Assembly (NCBI GenBank): GCA_051955985.1
Contig: JBQCGD010000095.1
Span: 24,589 to 88,588 of the forward strand
From: DATKPA01 sp051955985
Lineage (GTDB): Bacteria > Planctomycetota > Phycisphaerae > WQYP01
DNA length: 64,000 nucleotides
Direction: 5' to 3'
A program made the translations under genes and the position numbers. The notes under the pieces are model-generated. The model was not told the DNA's origin and did not search any database. It saw only the letters and a program-made list of their open reading frames with translations. Numbering within the stretch: the first letter of the stretch is position 1; every line of letters starts with the position of its first letter. Below, one piece after another: positions 35,117 to 44,354 of this stretch.

Positions 35117-36567
35117 ATGTCCGAAGCTGCCTCTTCCCCCCGCAAATACGATGTTTACGAATCCCCCCTCGTCGCGCGCAATGCTCGCCGGAAATGATCG
35201 CCGTCTTCTCCCCCCAGCGCAAACACTCTACGTGGCGCCGCATCTGGCTCGCCCTCGCCGAAGCCGAAAAATCCCTTGGCCTCCCCATCACCGACGACCA
35301 GATCAACGAAATGAAGGCCCACCTCGACGACATCGACTTCGACGAAGCCGCCCGCCAGGAGGCCCGCGTCCGCCACGACCTCATGGCTCACCTTCACACC
35401 TTTGCGAAAGTCGCCCCCGCCGCCAAGCCGATCATCCACCTCGGCGCCACCTCCATGGACATCGTCGACAACACCGACGTCCTTCTCACCCGCGAAGCCC
35501 TCACCCTCCTCGCCCAAAAGACCGCCAACCTCATCGACGCCCTCGGCACCTTCGCCTCCAAGTACCGCGACCTCCCCTGCCTCGCCTACACCCACCTCCA
35601 GCCCGCCCAGCCCACGACCGTCGGAAAACGGGCCGTCCTCTGGACTTACGACTTCGTCCTCGTCCTCGCCGAAATTGAACTCCGCCTCTCCACCCTCATG
35701 CTCCGCGGCATCAAGGGCACCACCGGCACCCAGGCCTCATTCCTCGAACTCTTCGAAGGGGACCACGAAAAAGTCCGCAAGCTCGAATTCGCCGTCGCCG
35801 AACGCCTCGGCTTCTCCCGCGTCCACCCCGTCTCCGGCCAAACCTACTCCCGCGTCGTCGACGCCCAGATCATCTCCTCCCTTGCCACCCTCGCCGCCGC
35901 CGCCCACAAAATGGCCCTCGACATCCGCATGCTCTCGGCCTTCAAGGAAATCGACGAGCCCTTCGAGGAAGAACAGGTCGGCTCCAGCGCCATGGCCTAC
36001 AAACGCAACCCCGTCCTCACTGAACGCGTCACCGGCCTCTCGCGCTTTCTCATGAACCTCGTCGGCAATCCCCTCAACACCGCCGCCGAACAAATCTTCG
36101 AACGCACCCTCGACGACTCCTCCAACAAGCGCATCACCATCCCCGAAGCCTTCCTCACCGCCGACGCCATTCTCGACATCCTCATCCACGTCTCGCGCGG
36201 CCTCGTGGTGAATAAAGCGGTCATCAACCAGCGCCTCGATGCCGAACTCCCCTTCATGGCCACCGAAAACATCCTGATGGACGGCGTGAAATCCGGCGGC
36301 GACCGCCAGGAACTCCACGAACGCATCCGCCGCCACTCCCAGGAAGCCGCCAAGCAGGTCAAGCAGGAAGGCAAACCCAACGACCTGCTCACGCGCCTCA
36401 AAAGCGACGACGCCTTCGCCGGCACCGATGTCACCAAGTCCCTCAACCCGATGCTCTACGTCGGACGCAGCGTCCAGCAGGTGGACGAATTCGTGAAGCA
36501 CACGATCGACCCCATCCGCCAGCGCTACACCGGCAAACTGCAGCGCAAAGTGCAGCTCAAAGTCTGA
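35117..36567 (+). CDS. purB: Adenylosuccinate lyase, with an apparent frameshift after codon 23
   Basis: The enzyme acts twice in purine synthesis (SAICAR and adenylosuccinate cleavage). The main frame (from about 35185) gives the full core: THLQPAQPTTVGKR, the SSAMAYKRNP signature with catalytic Ser, and KRITIPEAFL. The expected N-terminus is in another frame: ATG 35117 encodes MSEAASSPRKYDVYESPLVARNA, then SPEMIAVFSPQRK continues in the main frame as if one base were missing near 35183-35186. As written, the first frame stops at TGA 35195-35197, overlapping an in-frame ATG at 35194, so a 457-aa product with coupled initiation is also possible. An assembly error is the simplest explanation. 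Confidence 0.85.
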
Positions 36568-36582
36568 CGGCAAATTAAACGG

Positions 36583-36616
36583 AGCCCCGTGCAGGAATGC
36601 GGGGCTTCAACTTTCC
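36583..36616 (+). terminator. Probable terminator of purB
   Basis: AGCCCCG (36583-36589) pairs with CGGGGCT (36600-36606), followed by TCAACTTTCC, a weak T-tract. Confidence 0.45.
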
Positions 36617-36638
36617 TTGCGCGTCGCAGCGGCCCCCC

Positions 36639-37880
36639 TCACAGCACCCGCGACAACCAGCTTTTCTTGGCAAACAACCGATCAAAAAACGGCGCCGCCG
36701 GCATGAACACGCACAGCGCCGCCGTCGCCGCCGGAAGATTCCCCCCGTTCACCCGGTCGATCAGCGCCGCAAGCACCCCCGCGCACACAAGGAACACCCG
36801 CCGCCCGCGCCGCGTCAGCGGCTGCGTCCCCGGCAGTGCCAGCACAAAGATCGACGCAAAAAGAATGTCGGAATTGAAGAACGCATACTCCATCAGCGTC
36901 AGCAGTTCGCCGGCAATCGACTTCATCGTTCCCCACAGCCCCAGCAGCCCCAGGTGCGCCACGGTTCTCGGCCAGAACACCACGAGGCCCATCCCGATCA
37001 CATAAGCGCCCAGGAACATCAGCACCGACTTCGGCCGCAGAATGTAGCGGTACGCAAGATACAGCCCCCCGATGATCAGCAGCGGCACGCAGACGCACCC
37101 GATCCGCCCCGGCACGAATCCCCCGATCAGCATTTCCACCGCGGGCAATCGGGACGACAGCACTTGATCGAGAAATTTCTGCATCGCCGACCGCGTGCCC
37201 GGCGTGAGCACGTGCGTCCGGTCCGCCGGGTTTTGCCGCAGCGGCGCCGTGCGCAGCTTGTCGGAAAGTCCATCAAACGTGTCGTAGGCCACCTGCTGGG
37301 GGCGTTCGATCTGCACCGCGTCATCGCCGCTGAGCTCGGACGAAGCCGGCCAGTGATACAGCGGCGCCGCGCGCGCGTTGCGAATGTCCCCCATAACCAG
37401 CCGGTCGCGCGCCAGGATCGCCCCGGGCGCCATTTCCCCCTGCCGATGCTGCAACTGCGTCGCCGCCGCCTGTAGCAGCACCGCCCAGACCACCGCCACG
37501 TGGATCCGCTCCCGCCCCGTCCCGCCGATCAGCCATACCACGGCAGGAATCAGCGCCGCCGCAGCCGAAATGACCAGCATCGGCCACCCCGGGTCGCACA
37601 GCGCGATCATGATCATTACGGCCGCCGTCGTGTGCGAATAGACCAGCGACCGCCCGCGCCGCGTAAACCGCTTGAGCACCCAGTGCGTCACGGTCGCCGC
37701 CACCAGCGACCCGATCAGCATCGCCAGCACGCGCCATCCGAAAATGACGATCGCAAACAGGATCGCCGGCAGCAGCGCCAGCTCTATCGACAGGTAAAAC
37801 TCGCGCCGCGCCACCGGCCACACAATGAACGGGGCGCTCGGCGGATGGCGTGGACTGGTTTTCGCGGGTGAAATCGTCAT
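36639..37880 (-). CDS. RnfD/NqrB-like membrane protein
   Basis: The 413-aa product has about nine or ten membrane segments. The second half follows RnfD: IGGFVPGRIGCVCVPLLIIGGLYLAYRYI, then SDILFASIFVLALPGTQPLTRRGRRVF and the glycine motif VNGGNLPAATAALCVFMPAAPFFDRL. The FMN-linking Ser/Thr motif of RnfD/NqrB (SGAT) is not seen, so it may not carry a covalent flavin. It follows an RnfC-like gene by 30 bp, in the same direction. A TACACT box ends 8 nt before the ATG with no Shine-Dalgarno. It is a probable part of a reduced electron-transfer complex. Confidence 0.75.
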   Translation of the reverse strand: MTISPAKTSPRHPPSAPFIVWPVARREFYLSIELALLPAILFAIVIFGWRVLAMLIGSLVAATVTHWVLKRFTRRGRSLVYSHTTAAVMIMIALCDPGWPMLVISAAAALIPAVVWLIGGTGRERIHVAVVWAVLLQAAATQLQHRQGEMAPGAILARDRLVMGDIRNARAAPLYHWPASSELSGDDAVQIERPQQVAYDTFDGLSDKLRTAPLRQNPADRTHVLTPGTRSAMQKFLDQVLSSRLPAVEMLIGGFVPGRIGCVCVPLLIIGGLYLAYRYILRPKSVLMFLGAYVIGMGLVVFWPRTVAHLGLLGLWGTMKSIAGELLTLMEYAFFNSDILFASIFVLALPGTQPLTRRGRRVFLVCAGVLAALIDRVNGGNLPAATAALCVFMPAAPFFDRLFAKKSWLSRVL

Positions 37881-37910
37881 GCGGGGGTAGTGTATCCGCC
37901 GAACACGGTC

Positions 37911-39077
37911 TTACACATGGCTCCTTCGAACGCCCTCGTGTCGGTTCCCCGCATCCGCCACCCACGTCCGAAGCCGCAGCGTCTGCTGCGTCAGCGGCAA
38001 CCGCGTCGGACACACATACGAGCACAACCCGCACCCCACGCAGTGCAGCGACTCCCGCGCCTCATGCGAGCGCAGCAGCCCCGCGATCGCCGCCGATTCC
38101 GTCCCGCCCGCCGCCTGCTGCGCATGCTCCGCCAGGTCCAGCAGGTTCACCGGATTCAGCGCCGTGGGGCAGACATCCACGCACCATCCGCACGCAAAGC
38201 ACGGCGAAGCTGTCTCCAGCGCCGGAACCTCGCGCACCGTGATCGCATCCGTATCCGGCTGGATCCGGAAATGCACCGGGTCCACCTCTTCCCCCGCCAG
38301 CAGCCCGTTCACGATCACCTGCCGGTGCAGCAGCGGAATGCGCATCCGCTCGCACAACATCGTCGCCGCCTCGCCGATCTCCACCAGCGTAATCCGTGGT
38401 TCCGGCCGCTCGCGCGTCGGCGCGTACACCTGCACGGGCCGCCGCTTGAACGCCTCGCCGCTGCGCAGGTATCGCCCCAGCGCCCAGCATGTCACCGGGT
38501 CGATGATCATCCGATTCGCCCGCACCGGCGCACGTCCCACCGGCAGCCGCTTCGCAAAAAGAGACCACACCAGGAGCGTCGGATGCGCCTGCGGGTACCG
38601 GTTGACCAGCGGCACCAGCGTGTACCGCCGCGACCGGTTCGCCCGCCGCCACAACCGCCGCAACCGGTAGTCGTGCCGATCCATCGCAATCATGACCCGC
38701 TTCGCCCGCACGTGCCGCTGCACCGCATCCAGCCCCGCGAGGATGTCCGCAATCGCCACTTCGCTCAGCGCCGACGCCAGTGCATATTCCGGCTGGGTCG
38801 GCAACAGGTTCAGCACGAGCGCCCGCATGCGCCGCCCGGAGAGCTCCTGCAATTGCTCCGCAAGCGAGGGGAGCATCGCGCTTGTCCGACCCAACTGAAT
38901 GTTGTCAAGAAGCTGCAGCAGCTCCCCCCGATCCTCCGGCAACTGCTTCGGTGGGGGAGTATCCCCATTCTCCGGCTCTGCGAAGCCTTCGATTTCCGCA
39001 GGGCTCCACCCCGCTGGCCCGAAATACAGGCCGCCCTTCATCCGCTTACGACGTGTGATGAACCCGATCATGCCCAT
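37911..39077 (-). CDS. RnfC-like iron-sulfur protein
   Basis: The 388-aa product has a central RnfC-like region (YTLVPLVNRYPQAHPTLLVW, RANRMIIDPVTCWALGRYL, RITLVEIGEAATML) and two C-terminal [4Fe-4S] motifs, CFACGWCVDVCP and CVGCGLCSYVCP. The N-terminal GGLYFGP is close to the start of RnfC. RnfC normally feeds electrons from NADH into the Rnf complex. The NADH-binding and SLBB parts look short or divergent. The start is uncertain (39119, 39077 or 39041). RnfD-like follows; rnfA, B, E and G are not in the window. Confidence 0.75.
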   Translation of the reverse strand: MGMIGFITRRKRMKGGLYFGPAGWSPAEIEGFAEPENGDTPPPKQLPEDRGELLQLLDNIQLGRTSAMLPSLAEQLQELSGRRMRALVLNLLPTQPEYALASALSEVAIADILAGLDAVQRHVRAKRVMIAMDRHDYRLRRLWRRANRSRRYTLVPLVNRYPQAHPTLLVWSLFAKRLPVGRAPVRANRMIIDPVTCWALGRYLRSGEAFKRRPVQVYAPTRERPEPRITLVEIGEAATMLCERMRIPLLHRQVIVNGLLAGEEVDPVHFRIQPDTDAITVREVPALETASPCFACGWCVDVCPTALNPVNLLDLAEHAQQAAGGTESAAIAGLLRSHEARESLHCVGCGLCSYVCPTRLPLTQQTLRLRTWVADAGNRHEGVRRSHV

Positions 39078-39170
39078 ATTGTAGATGGATTGTCGCAAAC
39101 CGAAAACACGCACCCCCATCTCAGCGTGTAGGATATCCTCACCTCACAAATGGCTGGTCTGGAGAAACGA

Positions 39171-41003
39171 ATGGTCACCCGGCGCTTGTCCTGTTTCCTG
39201 ATGTTGCTTCTTTGCGGCGCTGTTGCGCACGCCGAATCGCAGGCCGACTACAAAAAGTTCGACCCTGACATCGACAAACTCCTCGCCAGGATGACCCTCG
39301 ACGAAAAAATCGGCCAGATGATGCAGCCCGACCAGGCCTTCCTCAAAGACCCCGCCGATGTCGAAAAATTTTTCCTCGGCTCCCTCCTCAGCGGCGGCGG
39401 CTCCGGCCCGAAGGACAAATCCAGGTACAACCTCGAAGGATGGACCGACCTCGTCGACGGTTACCAGAAGCACGCACTCAACACGCGGCTCCACATCCCG
39501 CTCCTGTATGGCGTCGATGCCGTCCACGGCCACCACAACATTCCCAACGCCACCGTCTTCCCCCATCAGATCGGGATGGGCTGCACGCGCGACGCCGCTC
39601 TCGTCACGCAGGTGGAACGCGTCACCGCCGAGGAAGTCCGCGCCACCGGCATCAACTGGGTCTTCGCCCCCTGCGTCACCGTTCCCCAGGACATCCGCTG
39701 GGGCCGCACCTACGAAGGGTTCTCCGACGATCCCGACCTCGTGAAGCTCTTCGGCGCTGCGGCCGTCCGCGGCTTCCAGGGCGACAGCCTCGGCGATCCC
39801 CTCGCTGAAGTCGCCTGCGTCAAACACTTCGTCGGCGACGGCGGCACCGCCTACGGCACGGGCGATAAGAAAGAACACGCCCTCCTCGACCGCGGCGATA
39901 CCGAAGTCGATGAAGCCACCCTCCGCCGCACCCACCTCCCCGGCTACATCTCCGCCATCGCCGCCGGCGCCGCCACCATCATGCCGTCGTACAGCAGTTG
40001 GAACGGCGTGAAGTGCTCCGCCGACAAATACCTCCTCACCGACCTCCTCAAGAAGGAACTCGGCTTCGAAGGCTTCATCATCTCCGACTACAATGCCATC
40101 GATCTCGTCTCCCCCGATTACAAATCCGATGTCGCCACCTGCATCAACGCCGGCATCGACATGGTCATGATGACCAAGCAATACCCCCAGTTCTACAGCG
40201 TCATGCACGAGCTCGTCGATTCCAAAGAAATTCCAATGTCGCGCATCGATGATGCCGTCCGCCGCATCCTCCGCGTCAAATTCGCCGCCGGCCTGATGGG
40301 GCCGAATCCCCACGTCCTGGCGGACCGCAACCTCTGGAAATCCTTCGGCTCGCCCGCGCATCGCGAAGTCGCACGCCGCGCCGTCCAGGAATCGCTCGTC
40401 GTGCTCAAGAACGACGGCCAGACGCTTCCGATCGCCACCTCCAGGCGCATCTGCATCGCCGGCCGCGGCGCCGACAACGTCGGCATGCAGTGCGGCGGCT
40501 GGACGATCAGCTGGCAGGGCGAAATGAACCAGCGCATCGAAGGCGCCACCTCCATCCTCGCCGGCTTCCAGAAAGTTGCCGGCGACGGCGCCCAGGTCAC
40601 GTATTCCGCCGATGCCGCCAACACCGCCAATGCCGACGTCGGTGTCCTCGTCATCGGCGAAGAGCCCTACGCCGAATACCGCGGCGATCGCGCCCAGCTC
40701 ACTCTCGCCGAAGCGGACGTCGCCGCCTTCAAAGCGATGAAAGCCTCCGGCATAAAGGTCGTCGTCGTCCTTCTCTCCGGCCGTCCCATCATGCTCGGTG
40801 ATGTCCTCGACCAGGCCGATGCCGTCGTCGCCGCCTGGCTTCCCGGCTCCGAAGGGGAAGGCGTCGCTGACGTCCTCCTCGGCAAGGCCAAGCCCACCGG
40901 CAAACTCTCCTTCAACTGGCCCCGCGAGGTCGGACACACCCCCGGCGGCTCCGACCCCGACCCTCTCTTCAAACGTGGCTATGGCCTGACGTGGGAGAAG
41001 TAG
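39171..41003 (+). CDS. Glycoside hydrolase family 3 beta-glucosidase
   Basis: The 610-aa secreted protein has a signal peptide (SCFLMLLLCGAVAHA-E). The N-terminal TIM barrel has MTLDEKIGQMMQ, YGVDAVHGHHN, FAPCVTVPQDIRWGRTYEGF, CVKHFVGDG and the nucleophile Asp in GFIISDYNAID. The C-terminal alpha/beta sandwich has VVLKNDGQTLPI and GEEPYAEYRGDR, with the likely acid Glu in that segment. It removes beta-linked glucose from oligosaccharides outside the cytoplasm. GGAG precedes ATG 39171. The fibronectin-type C-terminal domain of long GH3 enzymes is absent. Confidence 0.93.
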   Translation: MVTRRLSCFLMLLLCGAVAHAESQADYKKFDPDIDKLLARMTLDEKIGQMMQPDQAFLKDPADVEKFFLGSLLSGGGSGPKDKSRYNLEGWTDLVDGYQKHALNTRLHIPLLYGVDAVHGHHNIPNATVFPHQIGMGCTRDAALVTQVERVTAEEVRATGINWVFAPCVTVPQDIRWGRTYEGFSDDPDLVKLFGAAAVRGFQGDSLGDPLAEVACVKHFVGDGGTAYGTGDKKEHALLDRGDTEVDEATLRRTHLPGYISAIAAGAATIMPSYSSWNGVKCSADKYLLTDLLKKELGFEGFIISDYNAIDLVSPDYKSDVATCINAGIDMVMMTKQYPQFYSVMHELVDSKEIPMSRIDDAVRRILRVKFAAGLMGPNPHVLADRNLWKSFGSPAHREVARRAVQESLVVLKNDGQTLPIATSRRICIAGRGADNVGMQCGGWTISWQGEMNQRIEGATSILAGFQKVAGDGAQVTYSADAANTANADVGVLVIGEEPYAEYRGDRAQLTLAEADVAAFKAMKASGIKVVVVLLSGRPIMLGDVLDQADAVVAAWLPGSEGEGVADVLLGKAKPTGKLSFNWPREVGHTPGGSDPDPLFKRGYGLTWEK

Positions 41004-41062
41004 CACCGGCTCGGCGACCGCCTTCCTTCAAATCAGTCGCCGCGACCGGTGATACAAAGCGA

Positions 41063-41088
41063 GAGCCCAGGAATCGCTTCCCGGGCTC
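41063..41088. terminator. Bidirectional hairpin between convergent genes
   Basis: GAGCCC-A-GGAA-TCGC-TTCC-C-GGGCTC is a near-perfect hairpin between the GH3 gene and the leftward 41153 gene. It has no T-run on either side. Confidence 0.4.
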
Positions 41089-41152
41089 CGCCTTCGTGGA
41101 GGAGACGCCGTTGCATACAGCCGACGGCGCTCCATCCGGGGAAGGGCAGACC

Positions 41153-41431
41153 TTACAGCAACGCTTCCGCCATTCGCGCGTCTGCTGCCGATTCCTCCGG
41201 CTGCCCCGCGCCCGCCGCCCAGTCCTCCAGCAGACGCCGTGCGGCCGGCAGATCCAGGTTCAGAAAGAACACGTGAAAATGCGTGGGGCCGTAGCTGTAA
41301 TGCACCCGCGTGCGGTGCCGCGCCAGGTGTTCCACAAGTTCCCAGATGCTGGCACACGGAACGCTGGCGCACGGGACGCCGGTGTCCCGGCAAATGCTCA
41401 GATGAATTCTCAGATCATTCCTGGGTTCCAT
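41153..41431 (-). CDS. Small hypothetical protein
   Basis: The 92-aa soluble protein includes an internal near-repeat (GVPCASVPCAS) and the segment WELVEHLARHRTRVHYSYGPTHFHVFFLN. GGAGG precedes the ATG with good spacing, which supports translation. It is downstream of the ribosome-hibernation-like gene on the same strand (60 bp). No family is recognised. Confidence 0.55.
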   Translation of the reverse strand: MEPRNDLRIHLSICRDTGVPCASVPCASIWELVEHLARHRTRVHYSYGPTHFHVFFLNLDLPAARRLLEDWAAGAGQPEESAADARMAEALL

Positions 41432-41491
41432 GACAAACCTCCGTTGATGCCGCGCGAATCCGCTCGGGACCCTGCGCGTCGGCTGGCGCTC

Positions 41492-41896
41492 TCACGCGCC
41501 CGTGGGAAGAGACGAGCCGAACCGTTGCGGCGCGTTAAACGATGGACGATTGCTCCACGCGGCGCTCGGCCGATGCAGGCCTTTGCGCTCGCGGCTGCTG
41601 CGCCGCCGGACGACGCGTTCCGCCGCCGAGCGGATGCGCTCCGCCGCCATGTCGATCGCCGCATACAGGTCGCGATGGATGGCGCGAGCGACGAGCGTCC
41701 GCCTCTCCGTCAACTTCGCCACGATCGAACAGCGCTTGTCCTGCCCGCCGTGCGGCCCGTTGATGTCATCGAGCCTCACCCGCGCCTCAACCACCCGCGG
41801 CGCCAGATGGCCAAGCCCATGCCAGATGCGCGTTTCCAGCCGCTGTTGCAGGGCACCTGTCAGCGAAAAGCCTCTGGCCTGGTGAAACAGAATCAT
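41492..41896 (-). CDS. hpf: HPF/RaiA-type ribosome-associated protein
   Basis: The 134-aa product follows the S30AE pattern: an opening strand (FSLTGALQQRLETRI), ARVRLDDINGPHGGQDKRCSIVAKL, then DLYAAIDMAAERIRSAAERVVRR. These proteins bind the small ribosomal subunit and inactivate ribosomes during stress. The basic C-terminal tail of about 35 residues is not part of the fold. GAGGTG precedes the ATG. It is divergent from a LysR regulator, which may control it. Confidence 0.75.
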   Translation of the reverse strand: MILFHQARGFSLTGALQQRLETRIWHGLGHLAPRVVEARVRLDDINGPHGGQDKRCSIVAKLTERRTLVARAIHRDLYAAIDMAAERIRSAAERVVRRRSSRERKGLHRPSAAWSNRPSFNAPQRFGSSLPTGA

Positions 41897-42022
41897 GCCG
41901 CACCTCGTGAAATGGATTTCCCGAAATTCCGACCGGGTCCTCGGCAGGGGCTCGCCGCCACGCTGCTCTTCATGTTAGGAATGGCGGCTACATAGGTAAA
42001 ATATGAACTTTCAAGCTATCCT

Positions 42023-42037
42023 ATTGGTTAAATCAAT
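42023..42037. promoter_or_regulatory. Candidate LysR operator
   Basis: ATTGGTTAAATCAAT is a 15-bp interrupted palindrome with the T-N11-A form. It lies 16 bp before the LysR start codon, between divergent genes. Confidence 0.35.
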
Positions 42038-42052
42038 ATGGAGGTGCCGGCC

Positions 42053-42964
42053 ATGAAATCGCTTAACTACAACCATCTCTACTACTTCTGGATGGTGGCG
42101 CGCGAGGGCAGCGTCGTCCGCGCCGCCGCGGAACTCCTCGTCTCCCAGCCCACCGTGAGCATTCAACTGCGCGAACTCGAGCAAAATCTCGGCCATCGCC
42201 TCTTCGAGCGCGAAGGCCGCGGCCTGCGCCTCACCGACGCCGGCAAGGTCGCCTTCCAATACGCCAACGACATGTTCCAGCTCGGACGCGACATGCTCAA
42301 CGCCCTCGACGAGCAGCCCTCCAAAAAAGCCCTCAAACTCGCCGTCGGCATCGTCGATGTCATCCCCAAGACCGTCGTCCGCCATCTCCTCGGCCCGGCG
42401 CTCCGCATGGAGCCCACCATCCGCTTGGTCTGCAAGGAGGACAAGGCCGACCGCCTCCTCACCGATCTCGCCGCCCGCCGCGTCGATGTCGTTCTCAGTG
42501 ATGCCCCCATCGGCACCGGCGTCCACATGCAGGGCTTCAACCACCTCCTCGTCGATTGCGGAATCTCATTCCTCGCGGCACCCTCCCTCGCCCAGCGCAC
42601 CCGCCGCCGATTCCCCCGCTCCCTCCACGGCGCGCCCATGCTCCTCCCCTCCGACCACACCGCCGTCCGCCAGTCCGTCAACGCCTGGCTCGATTCCCAA
42701 CGCCTCCACCCCCTCGTCCTCGGCGAGTTCGACGACACCGCCCTCATGCTCTCGGTCGCACAGCAGGGCCGCGGAATCGTCCCGTTCCCCTCCGTCGTCG
42801 TCCGCGAAACGCAGCGCAATTACGATCTCCGCCTCGTCGGCGCCACCGAGGACGCCCGCGGCCACTTCTACGCCATCTCCCTCACGGAACAATCCAATCA
42901 CCCCGCCGTCCAGGCCATCTGCTTCCCCTCCGATCGTGAAGCGCAGCTCCAGATGCCCCGCTGA
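42053..42964 (+). CDS. LysR-family transcriptional regulator (NhaR-like)
   Basis: The 303-aa product has an N-terminal winged helix with NYNHLYYFWMVAREGSVVRAA and SQPTVSIQLRELEQNLGHRLFE, followed by the substrate-binding-type domain (LAVGIVDVIPKTVVRHLL, RRVDVVLSDAPIGTG). The opening resembles NhaR, the sodium-proton antiporter activator. GGAGG at 42040 fixes ATG 42053. Its stop is two bases from the end of the convergent endonuclease III gene. The nearest candidate target is the divergent hpf gene; no antiporter is nearby. Confidence 0.9.
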   Translation: MKSLNYNHLYYFWMVAREGSVVRAAAELLVSQPTVSIQLRELEQNLGHRLFEREGRGLRLTDAGKVAFQYANDMFQLGRDMLNALDEQPSKKALKLAVGIVDVIPKTVVRHLLGPALRMEPTIRLVCKEDKADRLLTDLAARRVDVVLSDAPIGTGVHMQGFNHLLVDCGISFLAAPSLAQRTRRRFPRSLHGAPMLLPSDHTAVRQSVNAWLDSQRLHPLVLGEFDDTALMLSVAQQGRGIVPFPSVVVRETQRNYDLRLVGATEDARGHFYAISLTEQSNHPAVQAICFPSDREAQLQMPR

Positions 42965-42966
42965 TT

Positions 42967-43656
42967 TCACCCCCGCGCCGGTTTCCCCTTCTTCGCTTCC
43001 GCCACAAGCTTCTGCCCCGTTGGACAATCCGCCAGCACCGGACACGCTTCGCACCGCGGCTTCCTCGCCACGCAAATCTGCCGCCCATGAAAAATCAGCA
43101 GGTGCGAGAGCAGCGTCCACTCCTCCTGCGGCACCAGCTTGATCAGATCCTGCTCGATCTTCACCGGATCCGTGTTCCCCGTCAGCCCCAGCCGCTGCGA
43201 CAACCGCGAAACGTGCGTATCCACCACCACCCCCACGTTCTGCCCGAACGCATTCCCCAGCACCACGTTCGCCGTCTTCCGCCCCACCCCGCGAAGTTCC
43301 GTCAACTCCTCCATCGACTGCGGCACCTTCCCCCCGTGCTTCTCCACGATATCCGCCGCCGTCGCCCGGATCGATTTCGCCTTCGCCCGGAAAAACCCCG
43401 TCGATTGAATAATCTTCTCCACATCCCCCTTCGACGATTTCGCCAGCGCCTCCGCCGTCGGATACTTCTTGAACAGCACCGGCGTCACCATATTGACCCG
43501 CGCGTCCGTGCACTGCGCCGAAAGAATCGTCGCCACCAGCAGCTCAAACGCGTTCCGATGATCCAGCGCACAATGCGCTGTCGGATACGTCTTCTTCAGT
43601 ACGCCGATGATCCGCAGCGCCCGCGTCTTCTTCGCCTCAACCGACTCTTTCGCCAT
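42967..43656 (-). CDS. nth: Endonuclease III
   Basis: The 229-aa base-excision repair enzyme removes oxidised pyrimidines and cuts the abasic site. Helix-hairpin-helix LRGVGRKTANVVLG contains the catalytic Lys, and VDTHVSRLSQRLGL the catalytic Asp. The [4Fe-4S] motif Cys-x6-Cys-x2-Cys-x5-Cys is at the C-terminus (CVARKPRCEACPVLADC). GGAG precedes ATG 43656. It is on the same strand as the DUF4149-like gene, 65 bp downstream, with a GC-rich palindrome between. Confidence 0.96.
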   Translation of the reverse strand: MAKESVEAKKTRALRIIGVLKKTYPTAHCALDHRNAFELLVATILSAQCTDARVNMVTPVLFKKYPTAEALAKSSKGDVEKIIQSTGFFRAKAKSIRATAADIVEKHGGKVPQSMEELTELRGVGRKTANVVLGNAFGQNVGVVVDTHVSRLSQRLGLTGNTDPVKIEQDLIKLVPQEEWTLLSHLLIFHGRQICVARKPRCEACPVLADCPTGQKLVAEAKKGKPARG

Positions 43657-43674
43657 AAAATCTCCACGCCAGCA

Positions 43675-43701
43675 GACGCCCGCCGCCTCAGGCGGCGCGG
43701 G
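43675..43701. repeat. GC-rich palindrome, copy 2
   Basis: GACGCCCGCCGCCTC followed by AGGCGGCGCGGG; nearly identical to 25008-25035. Confidence 0.6.
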
Positions 43702-43721
43702 CAACGGAGGGGCTACTCCCC

Positions 43722-44354
43722 TCACCCCCGCGTCCCCTCCACCGCCGCCACCCTCTTCTTCCGCAATTGCACCGGCGACTCCGTAATCCCCCGCATCGAC
43801 CCAACCACGATCATCGCCAAGAGCAGATACGCCTTGATCCGCGCCAACGTCTCCGCCCGCGCATGCAGCGAATCAAACTCCTCCTTCTCCGGCCACGCCG
43901 CCACCACCGCATTTTTCGCCGGAACCGCCGTCTGCGTCGCCGCAGGCCGCGTCATCGCCGACGCCCGCAGCACCTCCCGCTCATGCCAGATCTTCGGATG
44001 CAGGTACGCCGCCGTGTACACCATCAGCACCACCACGCCCAGCCACAGCGAAAACAACAGCGACGTGCTCTTCCGCATCGGCCGGTGCGTCACCATCGGC
44101 ACCCCGATCCCCACCCCCAGAAGCACCAGCGAAATCACCTCGATCAGCACAAACCGGTTCAACACCTCCCCAAAAATCTCGCCCCCCACCTGGTTGCCCA
44201 TATCCAGGGCAGGGCCGATCCCCGGCATCGTCATCCCGCTGTGGTTTGCCGCATAGAACACCGCCGGCGCCGCAATCGCCCCCAGCGCCACCAGCCCCCC
44301 AAAATACACCGACGCCCCCAGCCAGAAACTCAGATGCGACAACCGTCTCCACAT
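43722..44354 (-). CDS. DUF4149/TMEM205-like membrane protein
   Basis: The 210-aa product has four membrane segments (FWLGASVYFGGLVALGAIAA, VLIEVISLVLLGVGIGVPM, LLFSLWLGVVVLMVYTAAYL, AYLLLAMIVV) and the family marker EFDSLHARAETLARIK before the last helix. The function is not known. It lies upstream of nth on the same strand. Confidence 0.7.
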   Translation of the reverse strand: MWRRLSHLSFWLGASVYFGGLVALGAIAAPAVFYAANHSGMTMPGIGPALDMGNQVGGEIFGEVLNRFVLIEVISLVLLGVGIGVPMVTHRPMRKSTSLLFSLWLGVVVLMVYTAAYLHPKIWHEREVLRASAMTRPAATQTAVPAKNAVVAAWPEKEEFDSLHARAETLARIKAYLLLAMIVVGSMRGITESPVQLRKKRVAAVEGTRG

